46,042 bases of DNA from Spongospora subterranea (lineage: Eukaryota; Endomyxa; Phytomyxea; Plasmodiophorida; Plasmodiophoridae). The first letter of the stretch is position 1; each line of letters opens with the position of its first letter. Below the pieces are notes generated by a model. That model saw nothing but the letters and a program-made list of their open reading frames with translations. It ran no database searches and had not been told where the DNA came from. The position numbers and the translations under genes were made by a program. The DNA is taken from contig OUQQ01000136.1 of assembly GCA_900404475.1 (NCBI GenBank), positions 44,529 through 90,570 of the forward strand, in the 5' to 3' direction. Shown one piece after another: positions 34,372 to 45,987 of the stretch.

Positions 34372-35944
34372 TCAGTTCATTTGGCGACGATCGTTTTGCG
34401 AATTTGTGATTCTCGCACTTGAAATGGTTTCTGCTGTAGCCATATCGATTTCAGCCCAATCAACAGACGTGCCCTGAGTGGGCTCCTCGGCATCCCTGGT
34501 GATGGCGACCGCATCCACAAACTCGGACTCGGCCGGGGTTAGCGAATCCTCAGCGATGAGATGGAACGCGCCGTTCCAGAAGTCGAACGTCAGCACAAGT
34601 AGGTTGGCATCGCCACAATATGAGGTGACGATGAACAGTTTCGTGGTGGACGCATGCCATTGCCCAATACATCGGTTTCGCTTCAACGAGGGCGTATTCG
34701 CCTTCAACCGCAACTAGATTGTCGTTCTGAGCGGAATCGAATACATTCCGCATAAGGATTCCTACCTGATAATCGGACCTTGACAACGACGGCGCGGTCA
34801 ACGATTTCGGATAATATGAGCTAATTGCCGACGTCTGAGTAAGTCAACAGCGTCAGTGTCCGCGTCGTGCCTGGCAGCGTAGACTTACAGACGTTGGTTC
34901 AGGGCTGGCGTTGATGGCATAGATGTGGACCGTGTTGGTGTCGGACGTGGACGCCAGAAAAGCGTCATCATGGGAGAACGATAACGACATGATTTTGACG
35001 GGGGATATTCCACGACGGAACTCGTGCAACAATCTCCCATCCTTCACGTCCCAAATCTGCAGAATGAAAACCGCGATTCAGCCGTGGATCAAACGACGAT
35101 TACTATTGGATTGCTCGAACCCGGATGACCGTCCCTCGTAGCGATGCAGTTGCAAGTTCGCTGCCGGCGCTACTGAACGCCATAGCCGATATACGGCAGC
35201 GGTGAACTTTGAAAACGTTCACCGTCTTGAGATTGACGACGTCGAACAGCAACACGGACGTTTCATTGCTATTGGAACGATAATTAGATATTATTAAGGA
35301 GACGGTTGTGCTAAACGACGATACTGGGGATATGCAATGAGGTGCTGAGCACAATGTTTTTGTGTGACCGCACACAGTCCAGTTCGGTTTTTGGATATAT
35401 CTTGGGAAAAAATCGCCGAAAGTGACTGAATATCAAACACGTACAGAATATTCTCCAGAAGAATGACGAACCTGGACAGGGCAGCAGTGAGCAGGGGAAT
35501 GCGGACCGGGAAATTGAACTTTTCAGCCATTACAGGTTTGGGATGAAATTGATGAATAATATTGTCGAGCGGAAACTGATTTCGGCGGCGATGGCGTTGG
35601 TGGTGACGTTGATCAATCGAAGGACGCGAGGGGAGAATGCTGGGTCCGACCCAGTGCCAACGCATGCGACTATATTCGATAAGTCAGGTTGCAGTGGCGA
35701 CAAACGCAACAGGAAACGGACCTAATGATGTCTCGTTCAACTGTGCTAGATGGCTAGCTCCACACGAGTTTTGTTCGACAATGACCTCAAAAGGATCCAG
35801 GCCATATATCGCCACTGAATCGCTTCGTCCTATCATCAACCGCCTGATAATGACGATGGCAATCAGCAAGATTGGAAGCCGCAAGCGCAGAATCACTGAC
35901 GAGGATTCCGGGGTGAATCCGACAAAGATTACAGGATCAGACAT
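34372..35944 (-). CDS. PROPPIN (Atg18/WIPI family) beta-propeller
   Basis: Eight exons: 35944-35901, 35843-35786, 35721-35534, 35471-35325, 35268-35121, 35056-34889, 34834-34766 and 34713-34372, in phase, giving 387 residues. PROPPINs bind PI3P and PI(3,5)P2 on autophagic and endosomal membranes. The lipid-binding motif FRRG is intact in GRLLHEFRRGISPVK. Blade motifs visible are SDSVAIYGLDPF, LSNIVACVGTGSDPAFSP, FVILLENILYVFDI, ELATASLRGTVIRIWD, FSHDDAFLASTSDTNTVHIY, and the seventh-blade segment NRCIGQWHASTTKLFIV. The layout suits WIPI3/4-type or Atg18-type proteins; I cannot choose between them. Donors include GTCAGT and GTCATT besides the usual GTAAG-like sites. The join of exons 2 and 3 is the least certain, since about ten residues typical of the first blade are absent. 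Confidence 0.88.
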
Positions 35945-36520
35945 TTCTTGGGAGAACAGAAACAGCCCTGGGGTTCCAGGTCTTGATATATCAGGGCAGT
36001 TTGGTGGGTGGCGATGATCTGAACACTGGCTGTAGGGTTCATTCTACACAGTAGACAATCTCACGATACCACTTACGGAGTGCCAAAAACGGTGCGTGGT
36101 GCGTTAACGTTTTTGGTCAATGAGCGCCGCGTTGGCCCAGTCGACGTTACGGCCCCCCTCTGTCATGCCGCTTGGCGTCGTTGATCATCAGTGGCCTTCT
36201 CTCTCGGCCGTTTGAGGGGTTTATCGGAGCGCACCTGTCGTCTCCGAACGCGTTGCTCTATCGGTCCTAACACCACACGCAATCAGCTCCCAGCCCTGAG
36301 TGACAACGTGAAGCCGATAGACCCGTATAATTGTCGACTTGGGATATTAGAAATGACTTAAAGGGAACATATGCAAAAATAAACACCAAAGTTGATGTTC
36401 AAGTCTCTTTCGTTTACAAGGTATGGATTATGGGAGTTCCCTAGCAGATGGGAATGATTAGACATGCTGCGAGAACTACATTCACCAAATACAATAATGA
36501 ATAATAATAAATTTAATGCA
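35945..36520. other. Intergenic between PROPPIN and the SET protein, nothing recognised
   Basis: About 575 bp holding the promoter side of the PROPPIN gene and the 3' flank of the ATXR3-like gene, both on the minus strand. It contains a CTACACAGTAGAC word near 36042. No gene or RNA signature is seen. Confidence 0.4.
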
Positions 36521-39500
36521 TCAATCTCTGGCTCGTCTTTGCCTCCTTTTCGGGCTTTGAACAATTGTGAACGCTCCTTCGGCATCGGTTGGGGGCTGCC
36601 ATGCGAGTAGACCTTTAATCAACGGCTTTGTATCCTTCTTCTTGTAGATCGAGTCCAGCATAGGACTACCATAGACCCGATCATTGGTGCTACGATAATC
36701 CCAAATCGCATGTCTGGGTATCGGGACTGCCGGAACTGCTTGCAAACAAGCAATCATGGATTCTCGTTGGGCAGGCGTATACACTTCGACCAACTCGTTT
36801 CTGTGCACAGCACTGAAAAACACGGAAAGATGTCGTAAACCACCGTACAATACCTGATAGAAGACGTATAACAGCCTTCAAGAGACGGCAAACAAACAGT
36901 GCCCCGTTTAGCGTTGTGAGCGGCCGCATCTGGTCGATCTAGTGATTGCTTGAACCAGAGCATCAAGGCACCCCAGATAAACGCCTATGAATCGTCATTT
37001 ACGAATGCAATCCGCAAAAGATGGGGTTGATGGACAGCCGACCTGTGTGTAAGGTTTAGGGGTCAGCAGCGCTTCATCATCAGGATTGGTAATATTGAGA
37101 CCCAGCTCTGAGAAATGAACTGAAGGGGATTTTACAATTGGATAACTGTGGAGAACGGATGACGTTCGTCAGACGAACAAGCGTATAGTCAAGTCGGTTG
37201 GTGCCACCTTACTTAATCATACAATAAAACGTGTCTGTATATGCATACATGTGGACAATATCGGCTGCAACATGGTGGAAGCACGATGCCGACGGCGGCA
37301 TTGAGCGGAGGAGATCACGGAAATCTATCAAAGATGACACCATTTCGCGACGAGACGTAACCTAAGCCATGAATTCAATCGTTCAACAAGAGATTCCGTA
37401 ACAGAGACCGACCTTGGAACTCGTGCATTCTGCTAGTCGAATAAGATCAACATCGTCAAGAAGCGGCCGGATCTTCTTTGCCGCAGAAGAGATAATCGAG
37501 TCATCAGAGTTCCACACGCGATCGATAACTTCCTCATTAGACAGCAGCCGAAGGGGTGGCTCGTTGACGCCACCGGCTTCACGCAACACATATTTCACCT
37601 ACGTCGACATCTTACGCCACTGATCGGCAGATAATTCATTATTTCAACGCTTACTTTATCCAAACAGACGGCTAAACATTGTATACGACTTTCTGTCACC
37701 CCAAGGGTGTCAAATTCGGCTGCTTCCCTGGTGTAGTTGAATTTACTGAGCTGCATAAGTTCATTCGGCAGCGTCGCTTTCTCGAACTCGATATATTCCA
37801 CAATCAATGCTGCATACTTGACAGCCCATTCTGGCAATCCATCAAGCACCGACCCAAGCAAACGCCTATGAAAGACACGATCCAAGACATTGAACCTGAA
37901 AGCCAGTGGACAAGCGGGAAGCAAGACGAACCATGTTGACAGTCTTGACCGGTCTTGAGCATTGAGCGGTTCAGAACACGCTCGAAGCAAAAGTGCAGTC
38001 CGATGAGCAAATCCATGATGAACACTAATTGAGGTTCTGAATTAGCGACAATCAGACAGACAAGTTAAACCATACTTTAGAACATGTTGGAAGGTATCCG
38101 GCCCAGCAAAGTGGACGTATCGTCCTCGACAGATAGACCAACCGCAAAAGCAAAGAGCATTTTTGGCCTCATCTGGGCTTTCAGTGACGCTGTGGTAATC
38201 GAAGGTTAATTCCTCATTGGGTGCAATGTCTCGCAATGCCAGAACCTGTATATGATGATTGAATGAAACTATCGAATCGAGGACACGCTCCAACGTACAA
38301 CAATCGCAAATCGGCCGCCGGAAGCGATGACAACACTGGTGCAGTTTGGACTGCAACTGTGTGAGAGGCGTGAAGCGAAATTGCCTTTGCGACAAGCGTC
38401 AACGTAGAGAACGTCGTATCCTTGAAGATCATCTTTGTGTCTTTCAAGCAATATATTATAAAATCCGAACGAAAACGGCATCATGTAGACCTGAATAAGA
38501 TGATAAGCCCATTTAAGGAACCCTAGTTTTCGGTAAACCGAACCTTCTGAAATTGCTTGAGCACTGCCTGTTTCTCAAACCAACGCCAAGGAGGATATAC
38601 TTCTCCGACATATTCAACAATAAACTCATTCTTTTTGAACCCGACTGGGTTGATACAAACTACGCCATGGCCTTTGTCATACACAGGAAGTGACAAACCT
38701 GTGGTTACGTTGTTACGATTTCAATATTGATTTTCTTTTGATACGAAGAATACCTGCTTTAAGATCATGAATTAAAGATTGTGCTCTATTTTGAGTTGTG
38801 GTATCGCCGACTTTTGAGGAATCAGCAGCAAGTGCCTAGCAAATCAAAGCAACTTAACAGTCTCGACGAAACGGTGAAGTCCAAGTTACCTTCATTGAAC
38901 ACATCATATGCAGTTTTCTTCTGTCGCCCTTTTCATCAGATGGAATATGCATATTGATATATCGCAATACCTTCGTCTCGATGAATGAACTGAGTTCCTC
39001 CGGGGTAGCAGACGTTGCTGAGAGAGCCTATGTAGAGATCAGGAACGAGCGCGTTGCCCGATACTGAAGGGCGCCCACCTTGCGTATCAACGAATGTGTG
39101 TGCGCATCAATACCGAATACGCTCCTCTTATCGATATCCACCCCAATCCGTTTGCCGCGATGCTCCGACACTCCACGATTAAGACAAGATTCAGGTGCAC
39201 ATGCACAACCACTTCCACATTCGACCGAGTTCGCCCTGGAAAAGCGGGTCAGTGAGAAACAGGAAACGGATTTTGGACCTAAAGTACCTATCAGGCGCAC
39301 AGGATTCGAAACGTCCCTTATTCACATCAAACGCACCGATGTCTTCCAATGTACTACAGTGAAGACCATCGCACGAGCCAATCTTATCCGTCGACAGCTT
39401 CTTTAGCAGAATCTCGTCGTCGACCGCCATGACCGACATTTCCAGTGTCTCATACGGATGGATCAACGGCGGGATCTGGATAATATGCACGTTAAGCTGA

Positions 39501-40897
39501 GGCAAAGAACGGGCAACAACAACAACGGAAACCTCCTCTGGCTCGAAGACACGTTTGGCGTCGGTAATCATTCTATCCACGTAATTTAGCATGGACTCGG
39601 CTTGTTGATAAAAGACGGTGAGAGGATGGTTGTATCTCATGCAATTATGAAATATCAGATCGATATCGGACCTGATCGCGTTCAGATTCTGGACAGTAAA
39701 CAACGATCAATTGACCACAACTCCGCCTTACACCCAAACCAACAAACCTGATATCTGCTCCTAAGTATGTTTCGATGAATTGTCGAGAAATCCATGGGTT
39801 GAGCGATAACCTCTAGATAATCCGGCACCTGCGCTGGAAATTAAGGATTTTGGAAAGGTCGCATTGTTTGGGGCGATGACGGGTACCAATTTGGTGTCGA
39901 CAGGATGGTGGAAAAACTTGTACTTATCCCGTTTCTTGAGTTTATCGTACAGTTCCAGGAACAGATTCTTCCTGGCCAGATCCCGTACCGCTTTCTCTGA
40001 TTGCTGGGCGGTCAACAGATTCGCGACAGGATTAGCAACCTGAACATTGTAGAGCAACGTCATCAATCAATTGTCGTAAACTATCAACGCCGATCCGACC
40101 TGGGTTTCAGTTTTGCACACCTTGTTATCCGAAACAGACCGATCTTTCAGCACCGATTTCTTGACTGTAATTTTGAATTTCTTGACCGATACAATGGGAT
40201 CCGCCTTGATCGAAGGCCTTCTGATTCGTTTAGCTTTCTGTCTCCGTGCTGCGGTAAATTCGCCATTTCAGCAAAAACCGATCCGACAAACGCAATGTCT
40301 CCGTTGGTGATTACCGGAATTGCTTTTCCATTCCAAGGAGTTTTGGATCGCATCGTTCATCAGTTCGGTGAGCAATCGATCGATCTGGGAAGCTCTTACG
40401 AATTTCGAAAACATGATGTTTGACGTGATTAGTGGCGCCGTCTCTGGCGTCATGCCGATTGTTTCCGTTTTCACCGCCACATCTTCTTGATGGTCGATCA
40501 TATCAGACATCATCTGCAAGAAATGTTGAAAACGATATTCAATATTTTTTGTGAAAAAAAGCCAGCGAGAATGACGATTGTGAATCTAAATTCAGGAAAT
40601 AATTTGACTTTGCAGCTCATTGCAAAATACCATGGATTTGCCAGAGAAAGATGCGGGAATGGGAGGGGGGCGATCATTTTCTCCAAAAATGGAGTCTCGT
40701 ACGGATTGAGGATGGCTATATGGCACATATACGGCAGGAATAGTGGGAGAAGGCGTATCGAATGGCATCGATTGGCGCCCATCGGCGCCATGCAGACCCG
40801 GGTTGTCCATGGGCCCCTCTTCGGATGGCGGGTCGACCACGAACGACCAGGAAGAGGTTGTCAGGTGCGTGGCAAAGGCCGAACAGAGGCCACTCAT
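36521..40897 (-). CDS. Bromodomain and SET-domain histone methyltransferase, ATXR3/SDG2-like
   Basis: A multi-exon gene from a likely ATG at 40897 (or 40810) to 36521, by rough estimate about a thousand residues. Order of domains: a proline-rich N-terminus; a basic segment RRQKAKRIRRPSIK; a bromodomain (LYDKLKKRDKYKFF, VPDYLEVIAQPMDFSTIHRN, then IFHNCMRYNHPL with the acetyl-lysine-binding Asn); a Cys-rich pre-SET piece (CGSGCACAPESCLNRG); a SET domain (DKGHGVVCINPVG, EFIVEYVGEVYPPWRWFEKQ, RLSHSCSPNC, EELTFDYHSVTES); and the post-SET cysteines (CFCGWSICRG). The long tail typical of ATXR3 follows: LPEWAVKYAALIVEYIEFE, IQCLAVCLDKVKYVLRE and WDYRSTNDRVYGSPMLD. ATXR3 is the main plant H3K4 trimethyltransferase. 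A bromodomain in front is unusual for this family as I know it. Exons between 36850 and 37400 were not fully resolved. Confidence 0.85.
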
Positions 40898-40907
40898 TTT
40901 GTATACA

Positions 40908-41075
40908 CTGGTCACTGAGCACCGTCATGGGCTGCGGGCACCGCCTTACTGGTCACATAGTGGGGGGCACCTCCCAACTGGTCACACAGTGTGAAGGCGC
41001 CGCCCATCTGGTCACTGAGTGGGGGCACCGCCCAACTGGTCACACGGTGTGAAGGCGCCGCCCATCTGGTCACTC
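40908..41075. repeat. Minisatellite, units of about 29-30 bp, at the 5' end of the SET gene
   Basis: About six diverging units, each starting CTGGTCAC and ending in a GGCACCGCCCAA- or GGCGCCGCCCAT-like word. Alternate units are more alike, so the higher-order period is near 60 bp. Two units contain TCACAC(A/G)GTGTGA, a near-perfect palindrome. The array begins 11 bp before the proposed ATG and could carry protein-binding sites. Open frames through it on either strand are by-products of the repeat. Confidence 0.88.
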
Positions 41076-41962
41076 CATCGAATCCATTGTCGTTGTGATT
41101 GTTGTCACTGCATCAACCATCTCTGACAAGGCTGGCATCGCTTGTTGTAGTCGATTTTCCGCCGGGTTACAAGCCTGGCTGACTGCTTGGCATAAGTCGT
41201 TTGGCTGGAAATTGGGTCAAGTAAATATATTTTATCAAAAGCCATTGTTATGTAAACATCTCATTTTTTAAGCTCAGGCTTGAACCCATTCACACAGCGG
41301 CATCATTGTTTGATATAAGCGCGTGTCATTTCCGTCTGTACTGTTATCGTCGGTTCGATGTCGTTTTATTTAAAGCTTTCACGGGAAGAGAGACTAAACT
41401 TGACACGGTCGTCACGAATCACAATCAATACGACAACCTTCATGAGCGCGCCAGAAATGCCAGCGACTGCTCAGAAACGCAGCTCAACCCATTCTTGACG
41501 AAGGATGCCGACATCCGCTTCTTCAGTCGACAAATTGGGACAAATTGGCAGCCGACGAGTTCAGTTCTCAGCCAGCCCTGACCAACTCATCGCACTAACC
41601 AAATATGCCGGATCATGAGCCGGAGTTTGACGTGGCAGTGCTGGACGTGGCGAATGCTTTCCTCGATCAAGTTCACGATCTATGTAGAAAGATGCCGCCG
41701 CTGCCTGACTTTGCGCAAGATTCGCGGCGGCAACGCCAACAATCACGTCGGCTTGTGAACCGACTCGTTGATGGCGATTCCCCAGCTGGCAAATATAGTA
41801 TTCATAATACTTCCCATTCATAAATCCGAACCTTGTGTCGACTTGTTGCCGGCCAATTGCCAGACCCTGTATGCGACGGTGTTTTATCGCCATAGCCACA
41901 CCGGATATAGTACAGCACCAGGTCGAGTTTCGGTGGGGGAACTGGGATCACGCGATCCGGCC
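41076..41962. other. Unresolved region between divergent genes, possible small gene
   Basis: About 890 bp with partly convincing frames on both strands. Plus strand: an ATG at 41605 starts MPDHEPEFDVAVLDVANAFL and continues DQVHDLCRKMPPL, a helical acidic to basic pattern. Minus strand: exon-like pieces end in NRLQQAMPALSEMVDAVTTI with a stop at 41070-41072, inside the minisatellite, and join in phase to MMPLCEW across a possible intron. I could not link either set into a full gene, and the two overlap, so at most one is real. Confidence 0.35.
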
Positions 41963-44864
41963 ATGTCGAAATCTGGTTTTTGGGTTCCGGGGACGTCCGG
42001 TCCTGGTGTCGCTCAGGATCGTGATGCCGATCAGCATCAGCCGGTGATCTTCAACCCCTTGGCCCATATGACCATTTCAAGCCAGCGACGCGAATTGGCC
42101 ATCTATCAGCATCGTCAGTGCACTGTGTTTGTTCAACAGTTCAACGATTACTTTCGTTTTTGCTGTCGAATGAGCTTTGGTCAAATTCGTCGTATTCTCA
42201 CCCTGAGCTTTTTTATGTATCTAGGTTTGGAAGTGCTTTATGCTGTTGAACGATATTCATGCGTTATTGTTAGTGGTCAAGCTGGGTCTGGTAAATCAAC
42301 GCAAATACCACAATACCTTGTAAGTGGATTTTGTTCATGAACTTGAATCCTTAATTCTAATTTTATTCGGTTTTCAGAATGAAACTGGATGGAGTCGAAA
42401 CGGTTATCGCATCATCTGTAGTCAACCGAGGCCGTTAGTGTTCTGAACCGAATTGGTTCTCGTATCTGATGGGTTATCGTCGCTATAGTTTATCAGCCGT
42501 CACCATTGCTGGACGGGTCGCCCAAGAAATGGGAGTGAAACTGGGCGGTCTCGTCGGATATTCCGTCCCTTTCGACGATTGCACTTCTGCGGAAACTCAG
42601 ATCCAATTCGTCACCGATCTGTTTCTGATTCAAGAAATGATGAAAGACCCACTACTCTCAGCATTCTCAGTTGTCATCATCGATGAAGCGCATGAACGTA
42701 CATTAGAGACAGATATTCTAATGTTTGTGTATTTTGTTTTGCTTTTATGAGTTTCGTCCTTATTCGCCTTCAGAGGCCTGCTTCGAAAGATTTCGTTCCG
42801 TCGGCCTGATATCAAAGTGGTAATTTCCTCGGCCACTATTGATACGGAACTGTTTAAACAGTTCTTCGAAGTCAACGCCTCGGTAAAGAGCGAGGAAGCT
42901 AGAGCAGCGGTCATATCTGTAGAAGGACAGCAATATCCCGTTCAAGTATTTTTTTCAGCAACTTTTTGCACGCTCTTCTGATTTTAGCGTTCAAGGCTTT
43001 GTATGTTGCGGAACCCGTTCGTGATTATGTCACATCCTGCGTCGATCTCTGCATGAATATTCACATCAATCTTCCAGCTGGCGACATTTTGGCTTTTCTT
43101 CCCTCCAAATCCGAGGTATTCGACTGGCTTTACTGACCTTGTCTCTTTTTTGTGACTGAAATGTGCTACGCTAGGTGGATCATGTCGTTTTCCTTCTTCG
43201 CGAGAGAATGGAAGTTGATAAGCAGTCTCGCCAACTACGGTCGCTTCCCATGTACGCCGACTTACACCATCACGAGCAAATCAAGGTTGGGGGCATGCCT
43301 GTTTGCTGTTCGATCGATGATTCACGTGGTTTTGGACAGGTCCTTGAAGGATCCGAGCGTGGCTACAGAAAGGCGATCATCAGTACCAATATATGTGAAA
43401 GCTCAATCACTGTCCCCTCCATCGTCTACGTAATCGACAGCGGTTTCGTGAAACAATCCGCATTTGACTCCAGGACCGGGTTTCAAACATTGCATACAGG
43501 TCTGCAAGTGATTATTGCTGCGCCAATGTTGGTTCCAATAGTTGCTGTTTAGTCCCGATATCCCAAGCAGAGGCGACCCAACGCGCAGGTCGTGCCGGGC
43601 GTGTACGATCTGGCCAGGTTTACCGATTGTACACCGAAGAGACTCTGCAGACCTTACAGGTCTGCGCTGTTGATATAATTGTTTCCACTTAATATGAAAG
43701 CTTTTTGGAGCTAGGAGTTTCCCTGCCCAGCAATCAGGCGTGAAAGTCCTCATACCATGGTGTTGTACTTGAAGGCCATAGGTATCGTCGATCTAGGTAC
43801 AAACAGTTGTATCCGGTTTCGGATCATCGCTGAGATTCTTGATCAACAGTGCATTTCGAATACCTGGAAGCGCCATCTGTACTTGCGCTGTCGTCGGCGT
43901 TGCAATTGCTGTATTCGCTTAATGCTGTCGACGACAACGCCCAACTCACTGATGTTGGATCGTCCCTGATCGACTTGAGTGTCGTTACTCGTCTAGGGAA
44001 ATCCTTGTTGGTTTCGGTTGGGTTAGCATGCAGTCAAGAAATGGTGCCTCGAATGCCATCACAAAATTATCTAAGTCTCATTGGGGTTTTCAGTGCGATA
44101 TCGCCGCCATGCTCTCGGTAAATAACGTGTTCTCTCGACCCCGAAACAAGCAGTTCAGTGGGCAGGCGTTAAAAGCCCATAAAAAGTTCGCTGTTGCCGA
44201 AGGTATCTCGAGATCATTTACTTTGTCTTAGATTCAGAGTTGATTGACTAGGTGATATGATCACATTGCTCAATGTCTGGAGAGCATATGAAGACGCTGG
44301 TAGAGCCGAATCGTGGTGCAATGACCATTTTCTCGATGTTCGCTCGTTGCGTAGAGCGTCCCAGATCAGGAAACGAATCAGATCGTCATTGCGAGGATTG
44401 GGTAATACGTCGGCCGAGTGAAAACGCGATTTTCTCATGCTTTCAAAGGCCATTCTATTGTATCTTGTGGTAATGATATCGCCCCGATAATCAAGAGCAT
44501 CGCTATGGGATTCTTCATGAACTGTGCCAATCTTCAACGGGATGGAACGTATTCCACTATGTATTTGTTTCGCCTCGTGATGGTGTTGTGTTTGCTGAAT
44601 ACATTGTCCTTTCCAGTAGCGCACAAGGTATCTCAAAGGTGAACCTGAAAATCCATCCAACATCCGTCCTGGTCAGTGCAGTTGATCTGATTCGCGACTC
44701 GTCTTGTGACACCGTCCTAGGCCGATCAAGCACCGCAATGGGTCCTGTATTTTGACGCGATTCATACCGATCAAATCTATATCCGGGACCTCACAAGGAT
44801 CGAGCCCCACTTCCTAAAAGACATTGCACCAAACTTCTTTGAGATCGAGGATTCGAATAGATAA
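41963..44864 (+). CDS. DHX35: DEAH-box RNA helicase DHX35
   Basis: Sixteen exons, all in phase, give 683 residues: 41963-42113, 42225-42319, 42378-42433, 42489-42722, 42774-42945, 42996-43115, 43175-43285, 43340-43499, 43553-43659, 43715-43796, 43850-44043, 44094-44202, 44252-44401, 44449-44560, 44617-44671 and 44721-44864. Introns are 47-59 bp except the first (111). DHX35 is a DEAH/RHA helicase found in catalytic spliceosomes. The start matches its typical FWxPGTxGPGV opening ([11 protein letters not shown]). Motifs: GQAGSGKST (I), SQPRP (Ia), DEAHERT (II), SSAT (III), [11 protein letters not shown] (V), QRAGRAGR (VI), then the winged-helix/ratchet region ([20 protein letters not shown]) and the OB-fold end ([25 protein letters not shown]). 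Motif Ia reads SQPRP instead of TQPRR. The length is close to human DHX35 (about 700). Confidence 0.96.
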
Positions 44865-45550
44865 TTAAACCTTTTCAGAATTTACCGCAACTTGAAACCT
44901 TTTACGATAGGGCGGGGATTACCGGGGCCACCGGTTGTTTCCATGGTTTATCGTTGTCGTGATGTATTGATATAATGATCCATAAATGTTTGCACTCGTC
45001 CGGGACGTTTATCTTGATCGATAATGATCATGCTCTTTTTGTCTAGGCAATGTCGCAGTATAACATACTGTTGTGAATGAGGATTGAAGAAACCTGACGA
45101 TTTAAGTGAGCATATTCCCAGGGGGCAACTCCTGCATTACTTGCCATCAACGCCACGAAAACCAGGATCTGCATCAATGGGAATTTCAGTTTCAACGATA
45201 GAAAGTTTAAGTCGCCTCTGAATTCGGTATTCTATCCAGTGATCGCTAAATGCTAATCAAGTCATTATAAGGCTGGATGTCATTGGTGGGGAAACGGTTC
45301 ATTTGCCGACCTATTCTGGAGAGGAATGGACGCCACCAGGGTCATATATTGGGCAACCGCTGCCTGATCCTGATGAATCTGGTATAAGGTCGTCCCTATA
45401 GGCACAACGACCTCCCCTAGATCACCGCCCTTCTCCTCACATCTCCTTCTCTTCATCGAATCTGCTTCTCCTCTGCTCTTCTCATTCCACAGGGAGAGCC
45501 AGAGGGGCTGCGGTCGCCACGGGTAAGGTAAAACGTAAGGAAATGCTCGT
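44865..45550 (+). other. Spacer after DHX35 with a possible orphan exon
   Basis: No complete gene. A plus-strand frame ending at a TAG near 45400 reads RLDVIGGETVHLPTYSGEEW followed by PGSYIGQPLPDPDESG and looks protein-like. An upstream piece near 45185-45245 (NFSFNDRKFKSPLNS) could be its neighbour exon, but I found no in-phase junction, so this stays a guess. A pyrimidine-rich stretch lies at 45410-45490. Confidence 0.3.
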
Positions 45551-45880
45551 GCACATTTATTTACCCTACATTACAAAACTCGCACCATTTTTTACCCTAC
45601 CTTACAGAATTCGCACCATTATTTACCCTACCTTAGGGAACTCGCACCATTATTTACCCTACCTTACAGAACTCGCACCATTATTTACCCTCCCTTATAG
45701 AACTCGCACCAATATTTACCCTACCTTACAGAACTCGCACATTATTTACCCTACGTTACAGAACTCGCACCATTATTTACCCTGCCTTACAGAACTCGCA
45801 CCATTATTTACCCTATTTTACAGAACTCGCACCATTATATACCCTGCGTTACAGAACTCGCACCATTATTTACCCTACCT
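45551..45880. repeat. Minisatellite, 31-bp unit, about 10.5 copies
   Basis: Tandem units of the form CCATTATTTACCCTACCTTA plus CAGAACTCGCA, with scattered substitutions and one unit a base short. A 142-residue open frame runs along it only because the unit lacks stops; the repeat length is not a multiple of three, so the three frames rotate. No protein is implied. Confidence 0.95.
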
Positions 45881-45987
45881 CAAAAGTTTAATTTTATCAT
45901 GTGTAGTGAACTTTTTCCTTAACAAGTTCCTGTTTAATTTTTTGCATGATAGAATTTTTTTGTTTATTTAAGTGAATAACAGTTATT

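Noticed and set aside
40487..41052. Plus-strand frames over the SET-gene start and minisatellite
   Set aside because: They are reverse-strand shadows and repeat-encoded peptides.
45551..45880. CRISPR array or telomere
   Set aside because: Units are contiguous without unique spacers, so not CRISPR; the unit does not reduce to a short telomeric repeat.
45543..45971. 142-residue open frame over the minisatellite
   Set aside because: It follows from a stop-free 31-bp repeat whose length is not a multiple of three; there is no conserved protein.
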